DNA from: Rhizoctonia solani
Lineage: Eukaryota; Basidiomycota; Agaricomycetes; Cantharellales; Ceratobasidiaceae
Length of the DNA stretch: 64,000 bases
Direction of reading: 5' to 3'
NCBI RefSeq assembly: GCF_016906535.1
Contig: NC_057379.1
Coordinates: 248,001 to 312,000 of the forward strand
Under the pieces are notes generated by a model. That model ran no database searches and was not told where the DNA came from. It was given only the letters and a program-made list of their open reading frames with translations. How positions within the stretch are numbered: the stretch's first letter is position 1; each line of letters begins with the position of its first letter. Below, piece by piece: positions 46,536-61,017 of this stretch. The translations under genes and the position numbers were made by a program.

Positions 46536-48109
46536 CTAGGGTCTGGGATGGTCAGCTCGTGGGTGGGATGGAGGGGGGGACTCACTTAATGTACTTGATT
46601 TATTCCGGCTGTTCTGCTTGGTCTGTTCGACCCCGACTAGTCCCAGACCCAGTTCACCCGTAGTTTGCACCGCCGGTACACCCTGCGCACTGGACGAGCC
46701 GACTTGAGCGTCGCCGGCTTGCGCACCGGGCAAGACAAACTGGGCCCAGCCTCCATGGGACATCCTTGCCTTTTCGCCATCGGGGGAGATCTCGACAAGC
46801 GAGGACATGTGCATAGTGTCGCGGACAAGATTGAAATCGGTGAGTTTTCGGAGACGATTGAACGAGGCGATTGTGGAGATGGGAATCCATCCTTGGGAGT
46901 CCATCTGAAACACATGAGTCGAGAGGCCAAGGAGAGAAAAGGCAAACGAACCTGCTGGCGCAAATACAAATCCTGACACATGTTCTGGATACTGAAGTAA
47001 TATTCGAGCTGGCCGAGAACATAGTACCTGAGCCCATCGACCGGATAAGGTAACTGCGTAATCGGCATCGGCACGGGTGCGCCGGTGGGGGCAGGTTGCG
47101 GAGGGGGATAGGGGAGCCACATGGGGGGGACGGCGGGCATGTACCACGGTGGTACTCGTACGGGTTGTAGGGGCCCATGGGAGGCACGGGTGGTAAGACG
47201 GCATATTCCGAGTCGGCAGGTGAGTTTCGGTAGCCGTAAGCCCCGCCTCCGCGACCTCGATAGCCCCTGGACATGGTGCCTCGGCCTCGAGCACCACGTG
47301 CGCGTGGAGGGTGTATGGGTGAGTGTTGGGGGACTCTGGGTAAGGGGGCACGACGATCGAATGATCCGAGGAGACCAAAGTTCCATCGACCGTCGCTGGT
47401 CCAGTCGTCTTCAATGTCGTTCAGAGTAGAAGTCGAACATCGTGCAGCCTGTCTGCGGGCCATGCGTTCGGGCAAGGGAACACCGACAGCGACACCGTAG
47501 GAGCCGTATTGTTTAGGGTGCGGATGGTTGTGTGGTTCCGAGTCGAGAGGGGGGCTGGTGGGACGATCGATTGTGCCAAAGCGCGTGCAAGTGGATGGAG
47601 TGGGAATAGGACGTACGGCCGTAACAGGCTCGCTTAGTGTCGGAGACTTGCGCTTGATGAGGGGCTGGGAGGGAGCAGGGGTCGTGGGCTGAGTGAGATT
47701 GTTGGTGGGCGTGTTGAAGCCAGAGCGGCGTCGGTGGGGATCGTCGGGCAATCGTCGTGGGCGTCGGAGATCTCCGGGACTGTTGCGTCGAGAGGAAGTG
47801 CGTGAGTGGGAGTGCGAATGAGACCGAGGGGGACGCGCCTGGTCTAGCGCGGCCTGCATCTCTGCGGCAGGGATCGGCACCCACTCTGCCTCGATGAATA
47901 AACGCAAATTTTAAATACAACATAAACTCACTCTTTTTCGACACGGGCGCTGGGTGGTCGTCTCTCGCGTTCGCTGTGCTCCTCGCCGCATTCGAGTCGT
48001 GCAGCGTCGGAAACTCGCTCCATCCGTTCACGTTCGAGCTCTCGTTGGAAATCGTCGTGGCACTCGTCATGGTCGAGGGCGTGCTCGGAGACGGCTCACT
48101 CGAGACCAT
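46536..48109 (-). CDS. La-motif RNA-binding protein (LARP1-type), one apparent frameshift
   Basis: Starts at the ATG at 48109. The N-terminal exon has NVNGWSEFPTLHD; after a short intron comes EWVPIPAAEMQAALDQ, then a long basic, proline/arginine-rich region with RGRG repeats. The La motif starts at VDGLRYYVLGQLEYYFS, continues NMCQDLYLRQQ, is interrupted by an intron, and resumes MDSQGWIPISTIASFNRL and LVRDTMHMSSLVE, all diagnostic for LARP1-group La motifs that bind the 5' end and poly(A) of mRNAs. At about 47143-47146 the frame changes between YEYHRG and YMPAVPPMW; one extra base would restore it and there is no room for an intron. The 3' end is taken at the stop at 46536; no DM15 repeats were seen. 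Confidence 0.85.
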
Positions 48110-48401
48110 ATATGACTACCCAATCAGCCCCATCAATTCCCACTCGCTCTTGCTATACTCACCACCGACTGCCCGGGGCTGCTTGCTATAACGGTTTCGC
48201 GAAAAACCGAAGATGCAGAGCGACTAGATCGCTCGATGGTCGTCGTTCACTTGACGATATGCCACGAGTCAAACAAACCGCGATGATGTGATCACACTAG
48301 TTGCCCACTCGCCAAAAAATTATTATTCCTTTTTCCCCCAGTCTGTCCGGGGAAATTCAAATCACTCATTCTGTATAGTTCCATTCTATATATACATATT
48401 A

Positions 48402-50436
<2,035 letters not shown>

Positions 50437-53123
50437 CGTCGAAATTCACCCCACCAAAGTTACACGTGGACAATGACAGAGGGGACAAGTAGCGACAGCG
50501 AATGAGAATGATGGTGCAACGACAGGATTTATAACTGTGCTCACTTGGCTTCTTGGAACGTTCGCTTGTGCCACCACCATGCTCCCGCCCCTGAGAGAAT
50601 AGAGGCCCAGAACAGTGCTCGGCGCTGGCGCATTTCCGAGTGGAAGAGGGAGAAGGAGGCTGATGAAGCGCGTGATTGATTGGGCTGATTATGTCATTTG
50701 TTCAGTCGATTTTTTTGGGTGTCGTGGAATAAGCTTGGAAGAGCTTGGGGCGAAATATGTATGTATACTAATTGATAGAGATGTATACTTTTTTTAAGAC
50801 TATATAGATCGACTTGATTAGTGGGTTTGGGGGGTTGGATGGGTTGGGTGGTGGTTCTGGAAAAGAACAGGTCCTGCTGACCTTCTGTCGATCACTCTCA
50901 TTAGCCGACTCGGGACTGTTTTTTTCGTCGGCTCACATGCGTTTCGTGTGAACATGGGACTCGTGGTTTGGTGTCATCGTTTTCTAGAATAGAATAACGT
51001 ATTAAATAGGCCTTTTCGATCTGAAGGAGTTTATTGCTTGCCCTCGGTTGGTGATGCATGGAATGAATTCGAGGGCTTGGCGGAATGTATGCGTTGTATA
51101 AGGGGAATAAGTGAGACGATGGTATCGGGAAAATCGCTATTCGGCAATATATGCTTGGACTCAGGGCTGCGGATGACCCCCAGCATAATGACTCCCAGTT
51201 TTAAGCTTGTTCGACAAGATATTTGCCTGTAAATAGGTTACGGGTCTAATTACATTAAACGTGTCTTCCTATCCAAATCTCTGAAGCCCAACCAAGCGTC
51301 CCAGTCCATGTCGTAGATCACGACGGCCAAGTACCTCATGAACTGACAAAAGACCACGAGTTTCAAGAAAAAGGATATGAATGGGGTGGGTTGAACTTCT
51401 GCCGTAAACCGCAAGGAGGGTTAGTAGGGTTTATGTGTGTCTTACACATTGTTCGTAAGAGATTCAGTGCCTCACAAGATCCAGTAGCAATTCAGCAGTT
51501 CACATAATCACCTTATGGATTTTTGTATTACCGAGATGCAAGAAAGTTTATTTGTAGTTAGCATGTTCGGATACGTCATTTAGCATCAATTTTGGATGTT
51601 CCAAGCTTATAAGAACATTTACATTTACTCTGTTATTCCGTGTGGTGGGTTGATCTCCGCAACACCACTGAGAAACTTGTCAACCAATTCTAGCACGCCC
51701 AATCCATCAACAGGATCAATACGAATTTTATAAGCCTGTATGCGTCGAGATACGTGCGCGTTGAAATCGGGCCCTTTAGGATAAAGCCAGGCTATCATGA
51801 AGTAGATTTAGGTGACTGTCAGAGGTCAGCTCGAGTGTACGAGTTTGGCACGGAATCGTTTTTTCGAGATCACCCAGTGTCGTTAACGCTTGAACCGATC
51901 ACTGTGTGACTCCCCTAGATTAGCCAGTTGGTTTGGTAAGTTTCAGTGTTCTCTGGAGGTTAAATCAATAGCACGAGAATCACAGTCGATCGACATGTTG
52001 AGGGTTTCTAATTCATCTGGAAGCCGAAATCGCTTTTTGTAAGACATTCCAAGGCAAGTGAGGGGGGAGTAACAGGTTTGGATGGCCATTGGGAATAAAA
52101 GTGAGCATGATAAATGTGCATTCTATCTCTTTCTTAATTTTTTTAAATTTTATTTGTTATTGCAATATATAATTCGAATCTTTGTACGAGATAAAGCAAC
52201 GATATATCGTATAAGGGATTGCCGAGTCTCTTGATGACAAAAGCCCGAATTTTAATCAGGTACAATTAGTCCATCGAAGCTTGGAACCAAACAGCAATTT
52301 GTCCTACATACTCCTAATAGGTATCTTCCAATTTATGCAAGCTCAATGATTGAGCTTTGTTCTCTGATTGATGGAGGGACTATTTGGGTGTTGAGGCAAA
52401 GTTGTCGCCTTTACCAGCTGGTTACACGTCGGAGTTAAGCTCAGCACGCGTCACTTGCTCCCATTTTGCTTCCCACGATAGTGTTCAGCCAAGTGGGAGG
52501 AACCGGACCACACTAAATTTCAGCAATCATACCTACATATGAGGTCGTAGAAAGATAAGCTTGGGTAATCCCAATTCTTATATGTAAATATAACAACACG
52601 TACCACAGCATATCAGGTGCCAGCTCACCAATTAGCTACATAGTAGTCCCTCAGCAGACTTGAATGTGGGCAATCTCCTCTCGCCGGGTTCCGAGGTAGG
52701 CAGAATGCGATTGCTGAAGCCTGGTTTTATGAGCCCTGACTCTATCTGTTTCATCCAAATATTGAACATCATCCGTTACCGGACCCTCGGAATATCGTGT
52801 ATCTATTGACGTAGTTGTATAGACGAATGAAGACGAATCATGCACCCTGATATCGGCGCTTAGCTCACACCCAGCACTTGACCACCACAGTGACCGCACT
52901 CAACTCTTGTTGGTGCCATCTGCTACTACAATCTGTACCTTGCGATTAATTACTCCGAACTGCTGGTCATCTTCCCGAGTTTGTAAAAAGCGCCAAGAAA
53001 CTATTTCCTAGTGATTAAACTTGCTACCGTTTCAAGATACCCGATCGATCAGCTTTCCATTACCTACTTTCCCAACACTTGTAGTGAAACTTATCCTCGA
53101 AATCTTCTTTACATAGTCGAAAA
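50437..53123. other. Long intergenic region, no gene supported
   Basis: 2.7 kb. The left end is the glucoamylase promoter. Frames at 50615-50797, 51038-51232 and 52651-52899 carry no domain. A segment at 52395-52520 has faint 5S rRNA-like words but no fold (see rejected). Confidence 0.45.
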
Positions 53124-54123
53124 ATGGCAGCTAGATTTACAAGAACATACATTCTAGTGCTGCTCGCCTTGGTTATAATTGTTTCGCTCGTAACGATGAC
53201 TACACATCACCCATTACAGAGCTACGTAGACCCTCTGACCGGAAAGATATTCGGGGAAGGAGGGGTCGAGAAATCAGGATCGAACACCCTCACTGGACAT
53301 GAAATATCCGGAGTAAGAGGTGGAGTGATTATGCCCAAGCTTGGTAACGCAACAGCCAAGTTAGTGCTCACATTGTTGCGAATTCAGCTCATCTTATGGG
53401 TACTTTTCAGAGCGGAACTCGGTCGATCAACATGGAAACTTATGTACGTGTAAATTTGGTGCACTAAACATGTATAAAATTGGTTTACCGGGCAAACCTT
53501 TCTTTCATTAGGCATACGATGACACTACGCTTTCCTGACGTGAGGAATGATTCTTAACTCGGCAAAAACCTGACTTAGGTGTTAGATAGAAACCTAGCGA
53601 AGACGAGAGAAAAGCGCTCGAATCATTTTTCTACTTGCATCGCGGCTTTATCCTTGCGGGGAGTGTGCAACCGAATTTCAGGCATTGTTGAAGAAGTACC
53701 CACCTCAAGTAAGCATTCCAGCTATGGAACCTTCCAATGTTTAAATACTTGATTCCTCCAGACATCCTCACGCATGGCTTCAGCATTATGGTGAGCTCCA
53801 TCAAGACTATATCTTTTGCGGTTCCTTACCGGATATTTGTTATGATTTTAGGCTATGCTCCCTTCACAACATGGTGAACGCTCGTCTTAAGAAGCCTGAA
53901 TTCGATTGTACCAAGCTCGATGAGACATATGACTGTGGCTGTGGGCCTGAGAGCAAAATTCTACTGCCAACCCTCTGAAAGCAGGAGGTGGTGTTCATTT
54001 AGATCTGAGGTACTATTATTCTCTTAATAACCCATACGTGTGAATCATTACCTAGGAAGGAAAGAAGGAGACCCGGACGAACTAACCGGGGCGGAGCTAA
54101 TCAAAGGGGGGATCGGGCCGTAG
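53124..54123 (+). CDS. ERV2/ALR-type FAD-dependent sulfhydryl oxidase
   Basis: Makes disulfides in the secretory pathway and passes electrons to oxygen. The ATG at 53124 opens with a signal anchor (YILVLLALVIIVSLVTM), which suggests an ER location like yeast Erv2. After introns: AELGRSTWKLMHTMTLRFPD, then PSEDERKALESFF, then LYPCGECATEFQALLKKYPP with the redox-active CxxC, then WLCSLHNMVNARLKKPEFDC, the FAD-binding signature, and a CGCG motif. At 53635-53639 TTGCATCG should contain one more base (TTGGCATCG) to link SFFYL to ASRLYPC. A second shift near 53950 precedes STANPLKAGGG. The C-terminus to 54123 (DELTGAELIKGG) assumes the second correction; without it the stop is at 53978. Confidence 0.82.
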
Positions 54124-54485
54124 ACATGGATGTAAAAGCAGTGTTCCTTGGAATAGTATAAACCTCTCCGCCCCACCCAACCAGAGAACCTCGCTGGATC
54201 CGGTATTCCACGAGGACTACAAATTCACAGCAACTTGTATGACAGTTCATCCCCAACCACCCGACTACCCGGTCTGTGTCGGTCTCGGGCATGGTCGACA
54301 CCGATCACCTCGAAGTATCCACTACTGCCCCTATTGGCCAGTGGGTAACGTGTACCGGTGGATGGGGCTGTTATCACGTGAAGTTGCTCTGGTCGTTGGG
54401 GATAATATGCATATTTAACTCGTTTGGATGGAGTCTCGTCACTCAGCTCTTGGTTTGTAGATATCACCCTCTCAGGTCACTCAGC

Positions 54486-56282
54486 ATGCCTGCTACCGCT
54501 GGAGCGTACCGGCGTTCCGCCCCTTTCTCAAAAGATGAAACCGTCCCTTCAGATATGAATATCCCGGATAATTATGTTCAACACACCCTATTGACCACGA
54601 AGCCTCTCCCTCCTGTAACGATCCATAATTGGTAGGCCATAATTGCAACTTTGTTCCATCACTACAGACACTAATTATAACGATAGGTGGAAGGAGCTGA
54701 ACTATATAAGCTGCTTCTTTATTTTCGTTACACCATTGGTCGCAGTCTATGGCGCCGTAACGACTAGTCTCCAATCAAAGACGGCTTGGTTTGCCCTCTT
54801 CTGGTACTTTGTAACTGGATTGGGGATCACGGCCGGCTACCACCGGCTATGGGCCCACCGAGCATACAACGCCTCAAAACCTCTCGAGTATTTCTTGGCC
54901 CTTGCTGGTGCCGGTGCTGTACAAGGCTCGATCAAGTGGTGGTCTCGTGGGCATCGTGCGCACCATCGCTACACTGACACCGAGCTTGATCCATACAATG
55001 CTCATCTGGGATTCTTCTGGTCTCATATCGGTGACTAAATTATTTAGTCCTTCGGTGCACCTGCTCATTCTTTTTGTAGGCTGGATGATATTCAAGCCTC
55101 GTCGCAAACCCGGTGTGGCTGACGTATCGGATCTTGCCAAGAACAAGGTGGCTCAGTGGCAACATCGGTGGTACTTGTGGTTGATACTCACCATGTCGTT
55201 TGGGATTCCCACTGCCGTTCCTGGTTTGCTCTGGGGTGACTGGCGCGGAGGGTTCTTTTACGCTGGCGTCGCACGGCTGTGCTTCGTTCATCATGTGAGC
55301 ATGTATGCACCTTATTCTTTCCACACCAAATGCTAATATCCCAAGCGATAGTCCACCTGGTGTGTCAACTCTCTCGCACATTGGCTGGGCGAGAGGTCCT
55401 TCGACGATAAACACACTCCAAGGGACCACCTTATTACCGCGCTCGTCACAATTGGTGAAGGATACCACAACTTCCACCACCAATTCCCTATGGACTATCG
55501 AAATGCCATCAAATGGTATCAGTACGACCCGACTAAGTGGTTTATTGCCGCTATGTCTTGGTTAGGGCTCGCAAGCCAGTTGAAAGTATTCCCGGATAAC
55601 GAAGTTAAGAAGGGACAAATGACGATGGAACTCAAGAAACTCAAGGAGAGGGCTGATAAGATCGAATGGCCTAAGACCTCGAACGATTTACCTGTGATTG
55701 GATGGGATGAGTGTAAGTGTCGCTGACTATCTCGACCAAATCTTGGTACTAATGGCTTGGCCCAATAGTCCAAGCACACGCCAAAAAGCGAAACCTTGTT
55801 CTTGTTTCCGGATTTATTCATGATATCACCTCGTTTATGGATGAGCACCCTGGTGGCCGGCATCTCTTGTCCAAAAATATTGGCAAGGATGCTACAGCCG
55901 CATTCTGGGGAGGTGTGTATGAACATTCCAATGCAGCGCATAACGTACGTATTCCTACACTCATTCATTAACACCAACTCATTGTCCTACCTAGTTGTTG
56001 GCCATGATGCGTGTAGGCGTCCTTCGGGGCGGCCTTGAAATCGAGTCTGAGAGGGCAATTCCTCCGTCACAAAAACTAAGAGTTGTTTCCCATTCCGAAC
56101 TCGTTGCACTCGTTTCGCCGAGTGGTACTTCTTCTGATATCAGGGCCACTCAAGATCATTCCCCGCCTATCTATTTCGACAGTGAAAATGGGCTTGTATT
56201 TGGTGCCTCCAGTGCAAGCGAGGACGAGTCCCCCAAGACTCCTGCTTTGGAAGAAACGAAGTTCGAATTCCCGTCAAAATAA
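54486..56282 (+). CDS. OLE1: Stearoyl-CoA (delta-9) desaturase with cytochrome b5 domain
   Basis: ER-membrane enzyme that places the first double bond in palmitoyl- and stearoyl-CoA. From the ATG at 54486 the exons give helices around FFIFVTPLVAVYGAV and the three histidine boxes HRLWAH, HRAHH and HNFHH, which bind the di-iron centre. The intron at about 55028-55079 joins FWSHIG to WMIFKPRR; another joins CFVHH to STWCVNSLAHWLG. The C-terminal cytochrome b5 domain has MDEHPGGRHLL with the first heme histidine and YEHSNAAHN with the second, then a polar tail to the stop at 56280-56282. This fusion is the standard fungal Ole1 layout. It sits about 360 bp downstream of the ERV2-like gene on the same strand. 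Confidence 0.95.
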
Positions 56283-56893
56283 ATGAAAATTGCAGTTAAC
56301 TAGTACAAGCGATTTATCTGTAAATACTCTGTATTATCAAGATCTCTTATAACAGCAATAAATCGTTTGTTGACTTTGCTTGAGGTAGAATTGACTTCTA
56401 CAAGGTCGCTCTAGAGTCTGAACCAAGACAGCTCAATTCACGACTCACCAAGTAATATGACTGGTTTACAAATCTAACGGTTATATTCCCAGTAATTATC
56501 ACCGTATTTAGGGCATTTTAGCTATATCTGTGAGAGGCCGGATGAATCGCACCCTGGGGTGGCCCATTTTGATTCATGTACTTATCAGCGTTACTAGGCG
56601 TTAGTTGCAACTAGGTCATCAGTATTGTTCTGTGAGCTTTTTTTTAAGCTAATATATAATGTACCAAGTTCTATAGGCGGTGTATAAATGATGCCATTGT
56701 CAACCATTCCGGGCCTTCTGTTCGGTTTTATGTTATGCTTTGAGCCCACGTCTGGTAACAGTGCGGAGGGACACCTGTGATGGCCCCTGACTACTTGATA
56801 TCCTTGCTCCAACCCATTCTGTTTACTAGACTCTACACCTCTCGGGTGAGTACGCTGCCAGGTCTAGATTCTAAGCTGTATTTGATCAATGTC
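56283..56893. other. Convergent intergenic region
   Basis: Between the desaturase stop and the end of the kinase gene on the other strand. AT-rich; only one short frame (56594-56812), no domain. Confidence 0.45.
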
Positions 56894-58643
56894 TCAGAAC
56901 TCGTTCATTGCGATCGTCCTCATCTGAAGTTCGAATTAGCTTAACCCTATTATCCATTGCGTCTAATGGCTTTTACTCACGGCACCTGTAACTTCACTTG
57001 CGGTTGGGCGAGCCGTCGCCTCAAACGCCCAACAGCGTAGGAGTAAATCCCAAAGCTCGTCCCCATCTCTTCTCCCTGTGGGTATACTTGCGGGTCGTTC
57101 TGGTGGTTCCCGTTTTACAATCACGAGATACATTATAGTATGTTCCAGCTTTCCGTCATATGGAAGAGTGCCAGAAAACACTTCCTAATTCGGAACCTTT
57201 TGTTATGGTAACCGATCCTACGTTCAAACCAGGAGCTTACATATATGGTCTACCCATTTATCGAGATTGTTAAGTATGAACCTAACAACTTAGATAAGAG
57301 CCAGTACTATATGCTTACCATTCCAAGCGCATATACGTCAGATGCTTGACTCTGGCTTCCTGAGCCAGTGATAAGCTCGGAAGCCTGTGCATGAATGTCG
57401 GTATAATGACGCATTTATTATAATTAAAAACACTTGCCGACCACCGTAGTGTCAAGGAATTGCTGCTCGTTGTCTTCGTGAATTTGATGCTTTGGTTCGA
57501 GTACAGCGAATTGCCAAAGTCAGTGATAACAGGAATTCCATCACCCGAGATAAGTACGTTAGCCTAGATTATGGTTGCAGAGCTCTGTATCTAGTAACCA
57601 ACTAGTCAACTAACCCCTTTAAGATCTCCATGAATCTGAGAGAATACTCAGTTGATACGTTAACTAAAATTCATGAAACGCACAATTCCTATCTGGTGCA
57701 TAAAGGATAGGCCATCACATAATTGAACACACTTTAAAAAGTTTACGTGCTTTAGCCATACAGATATAACTTCGAGGAGTCAACACACCAGGTTGTACCG
57801 GTTGGCGTCAGGGGTTCGCTCAAGGTAGCGAGGTAAGCTCCCCTGTGTCATCCAAGGTGATATCATTCCGATTCGGCCGCGAAATTCTGCTAGCCCAAGT
57901 AGTGATAGGACGTTTGGGTGGGCACATTTACTCCAGGTATGCAATTCACGAGCTGCGTGCTATTTCAGGTGCGAGGATAAGAACTGTATCAATCCAGGGG
58001 GGGGGGATCTCTACCTTGAAGTGCTTAAGATCCTCAGTGATACCGGTCGCAGATATCCTTAAAACCTTGATGGCAACATGTGCGTTATCCAATAATCGAC
58101 CACGGTATATATCACTAAATCCCCCATGAGACACTGGATGTTCGGTAAATGCGTTATTGTCAATTTCTTTGGTTAAATCTTGGCAGCCATGGGCAACCAA
58201 ATGGGAAATAACTTCACGGATAGTCTGTATTCCAGTCTAAGCACCTCTTCCTTGAATTTTCAGAATCATTACCTACCATTTGTTTGCTAACCGAAGCGGG
58301 AGTTTGAGGGTCGCTCGGAAAATCAGCACTCGATTCATAGTTATTAGAAGGTGAAGATATGTGAGATTTTTCGAGGGGGGAACCAGGGGTTTGTTCACGA
58401 GCTGCAGAGATTAAAGCGTTTCCCCATTGAGTCGAGCGCTTCTCTGTAGAGATGACCATAAATTCCCAGGGTAAGAAAGTAAGAGATCGGGTATTACGCA
58501 GTGGTATTTTGATGATGGTACGAACCAAAAGTCTCCGCCAGAAGCTCCAGCTCAAAGGCCGAATGAGCGGGCGCATTATCAGAAATGTCCGATTTCGAGC
58601 TCTCTACAGGTATCCTTGGGTGCCCGACTCTGACAGAACTCAT
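56894..58643 (-). CDS. HGD-type (TKL-like) protein kinase, apparently intact
   Basis: Member of a local kinase family. Start taken at the ATG at 58643; N-terminal exons are serine-rich and the first junction is not fixed. Kinase blocks: VSHGGFSDIYRGRLL (glycine loop), VAIKVLRI with the ATP lysine, HAARELHTWSKCAHPNVL, RIGMISPWMTQGSLPRYLE, a catalytic loop IHGDLKG (HGD, aspartate kept), NVLISGDGIPVITDFGNS (DFG kept), ASDVYALGM, SGTLPYDGKLEHTIMYLV, then the C-lobe end LLRCWAFEATARPTASEV. A GTGAGT donor leads to a last exon MRTIAMNEF, stop at 56894. The intron after KQM is in the same place as in the copy at 43 kb. No frameshift found in the kinase domain. Substrate unknown. Confidence 0.8.
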
Positions 58644-58861
58644 AAAGGTAAGCTAAGGTATTTTGTATACATGTGATACATACTCAGTCCTTTGGAAAGG
58701 AACAGAATTTTGGCGAACGCCTTTTGGTGATAGAAACGGGCGAGTTGATACCCTGTGTGGCCATGCAGTGACGTTCCTATCATTTATTCCCTCCATGCCG
58801 GACCATGGAGCTGGAGATGAGGTGTATAAATCCTTCTTTGAGTTAGAAAGAACTCTATAGC

Positions 58862-60692
58862 TCAGGAGCTTAATATACTTACTGGTCCGTGCGGCCACCT
58901 AAGCTGGTTAATTTGTCTGGCCTTGCGGATACTCCTTGACGACCTATGAGGACCGGCAGCAGGAAAGGTCGTTTCCAAGAGCAATGGTTCTTCCCGGGAT
59001 ACAGAAGCAGGTGAGCTTGGATATGTTTGCAAGGAATGTACTACATCGCTATCAGGGACGGCATACAGATTGGGTACTGTTGTCGCTTTATGGGACGAGT
59101 CTGAGAGCGCGTCAGCCGATAGCAGTACGCATACGGGTGTGTGCAAGTACTCTAGATCATTTTCCGAGATTGCGTGAACTAATTGAGCCATACTTGGCCG
59201 CTGGGAAGGCTCGTATATCCAGCAATGTCTTATAATGTGTCCAACAGGCGTAGATTTGATACTATCGGGTAAGGGCGGTGACGCTCTCTCTTTCACTACA
59301 TCCAGAATAGGAGTGTTAAAATACAAATATCCGTGTTATCGATATGCAGCCGTTCTTACGTGTCATTACTGTGGCATTTCCCTTGTTTGAATCCCAAGGA
59401 ATTGTTCCTAATAAAATCTATGTATGTATTGAGCTATTGCGTCCATATCCAAAATCGTTCTTCTGAAAAGTATAATCATACCTCAATGCATAAAAAACCA
59501 AAAGCCCACACGTCGCTGGCAGTAGTAGTCAATCCAATAATATGGTCGCTGACATCGTCCAATAGCTCAGGTGCCGTCCACCTATCTCTAATAGTGTTCG
59601 ATAATCTCCTCGATCCTGTCGAGATATCCGTTACAAAACGACTTAGTCCAAACCCCGCAATCAAGGCGGTGCCATCGTGTTTTATTAAAATATTGCACTG
59701 AGCAATGCGTAAGCTTATGTTAAAGTTCAAAGCCGATGATTCACCTACCGCCTTTATTTGGCCATGGGCTATGCGAGGGTTATGAGAATGAAGATAATCT
59801 AGGCCATCCGCTACTTGGCAGATCTGCATGGTGTCAGGACGAATTCGACTATAGAAAACACATAACTTGCCATCCCTATCCGGTCAGTATGTGGAAATCT
59901 TTGCAAATAATCCGAGCAAGTACCGGCCTCGCAATACATAGATATCATAGCTGGCGGTTCATTAGGGCCATTCAACCAACTCAAGCCATAAAAAGGCAGA
60001 ATATTCTATGGAGATATTATTTCAATCCCATGATTTCCAGTAGAAAAGAGTAACCTACTGGATGTGTGACTGCACCCCAAGTATTGATCTCTTTAGAGAC
60101 CCACTAAATGTTGAGATTATGATTTGTTGTTTAGGCAAGGAGACATGGGGATTTACCTTTCTTATTTCTTCGACTCCTAATTCACTCCGTTTGGATGCCC
60201 GTATGACTTTAACTGCAACCTAGTACATATGAAGGAAGATGGATTCCTTCATTAACTTTGTTAAGCTCCGAGTTAAACATTTGGTACTTACATCTCTCGC
60301 ATCTCCCCTACTCCAATTAACGCCTCGCCTGCAAAAAGTCAATTAAAGAACAGCGAGGTTTGTATCCATTGTCTAGCACACCATACGTCCGAAGAGCTAC
60401 CATATGCAAAGGCTTTGAAACCAACAACCTTAGTGGTAGAGGTCAGATCGTGTGCATTGTTTAGCGCATTACCGGGTCGCAGGCTCTCCACCGACGGAAC
60501 GTAAATACCCGGGTCCATGCCCGATGATCCTGGGTCCTGGGTCTGAGCAGGGCCAAGACCTTGATCGACGTAGTGGTTCAAAGATAGAATTAGTTCAATG
60601 AGAATAACCGGACTACCCGAGCGAGCTACAATATTCCAGGGCCCAGGATGAACGAGAAGTACTCTAAATGATGTAGCAGTGGTCGATCGCAC
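58862..60692 (-). CDS. Predicted pseudokinase of the same broad family
   Basis: Multi-exon protein on the minus strand next to the intact kinase. N-terminal exon ends GFKAFAYGSSSDV; then GEALIGVGEMRE and VAVKVIRASKRSEL with the ATP lysine; NILPFYGLSWLNGPNEPP; ICQVADGLDYLHSHNPRIAHGQIKA, where the catalytic aspartate of HRD/HGD is Q; CNILIKHDGTALIAGFGLSRF, where DFG is GFG; then DRWTAPELLDD and TTASDVWAFGFLCIE, and IIRHCWIYEPSQRPSM. The fold-determining parts are kept while both catalytic aspartates are lost. A serine-rich tail ends at 58862. The start is uncertain (no clear ATG at the 5' exon; 60692 is the limit of the open frame). Confidence 0.7.
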
Positions 60693-61017
60693 GCACTATC
60701 TAGTTTGAACAAAACGTGTTGAGGGTTCGTCATCTCGGGCGCTTGCTAACTCTCTGTGGCGTTCAATGAATATCCAAGCAAACTCATCAATCCAGGCTCG
60801 TTAGAGCCACATAGTATAAGTCTATGATGTCACAGCAATTTACTTAGCAATCACCTGGTGGCCATACTTTAGTACACGGCGGTTGGTTGTATGATATGCA
60901 TATAACGACCATTAGAACGCAAACTGTCTATGACTGAGTTGACTGCAATGAGAGGGCTTGGCATGGATATCCTAATAGCCGCCAGAATATTTTGTTGACT
61001 CTATTTCAGATAATATA

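Noticed and set aside
52395..52520. Words like GGAGTTAAGC and AAGTGGGAGGAACCGG recalling 5S rRNA
   Set aside because: The order and spacing do not give the 5S helices, and the Pol III internal box C is not recognisable.
54276..54485. In-frame extension upstream of the desaturase ATG
   Set aside because: Contains no ATG with good context and family members start close to the ATG at 54486; the extension has no conserved motif.
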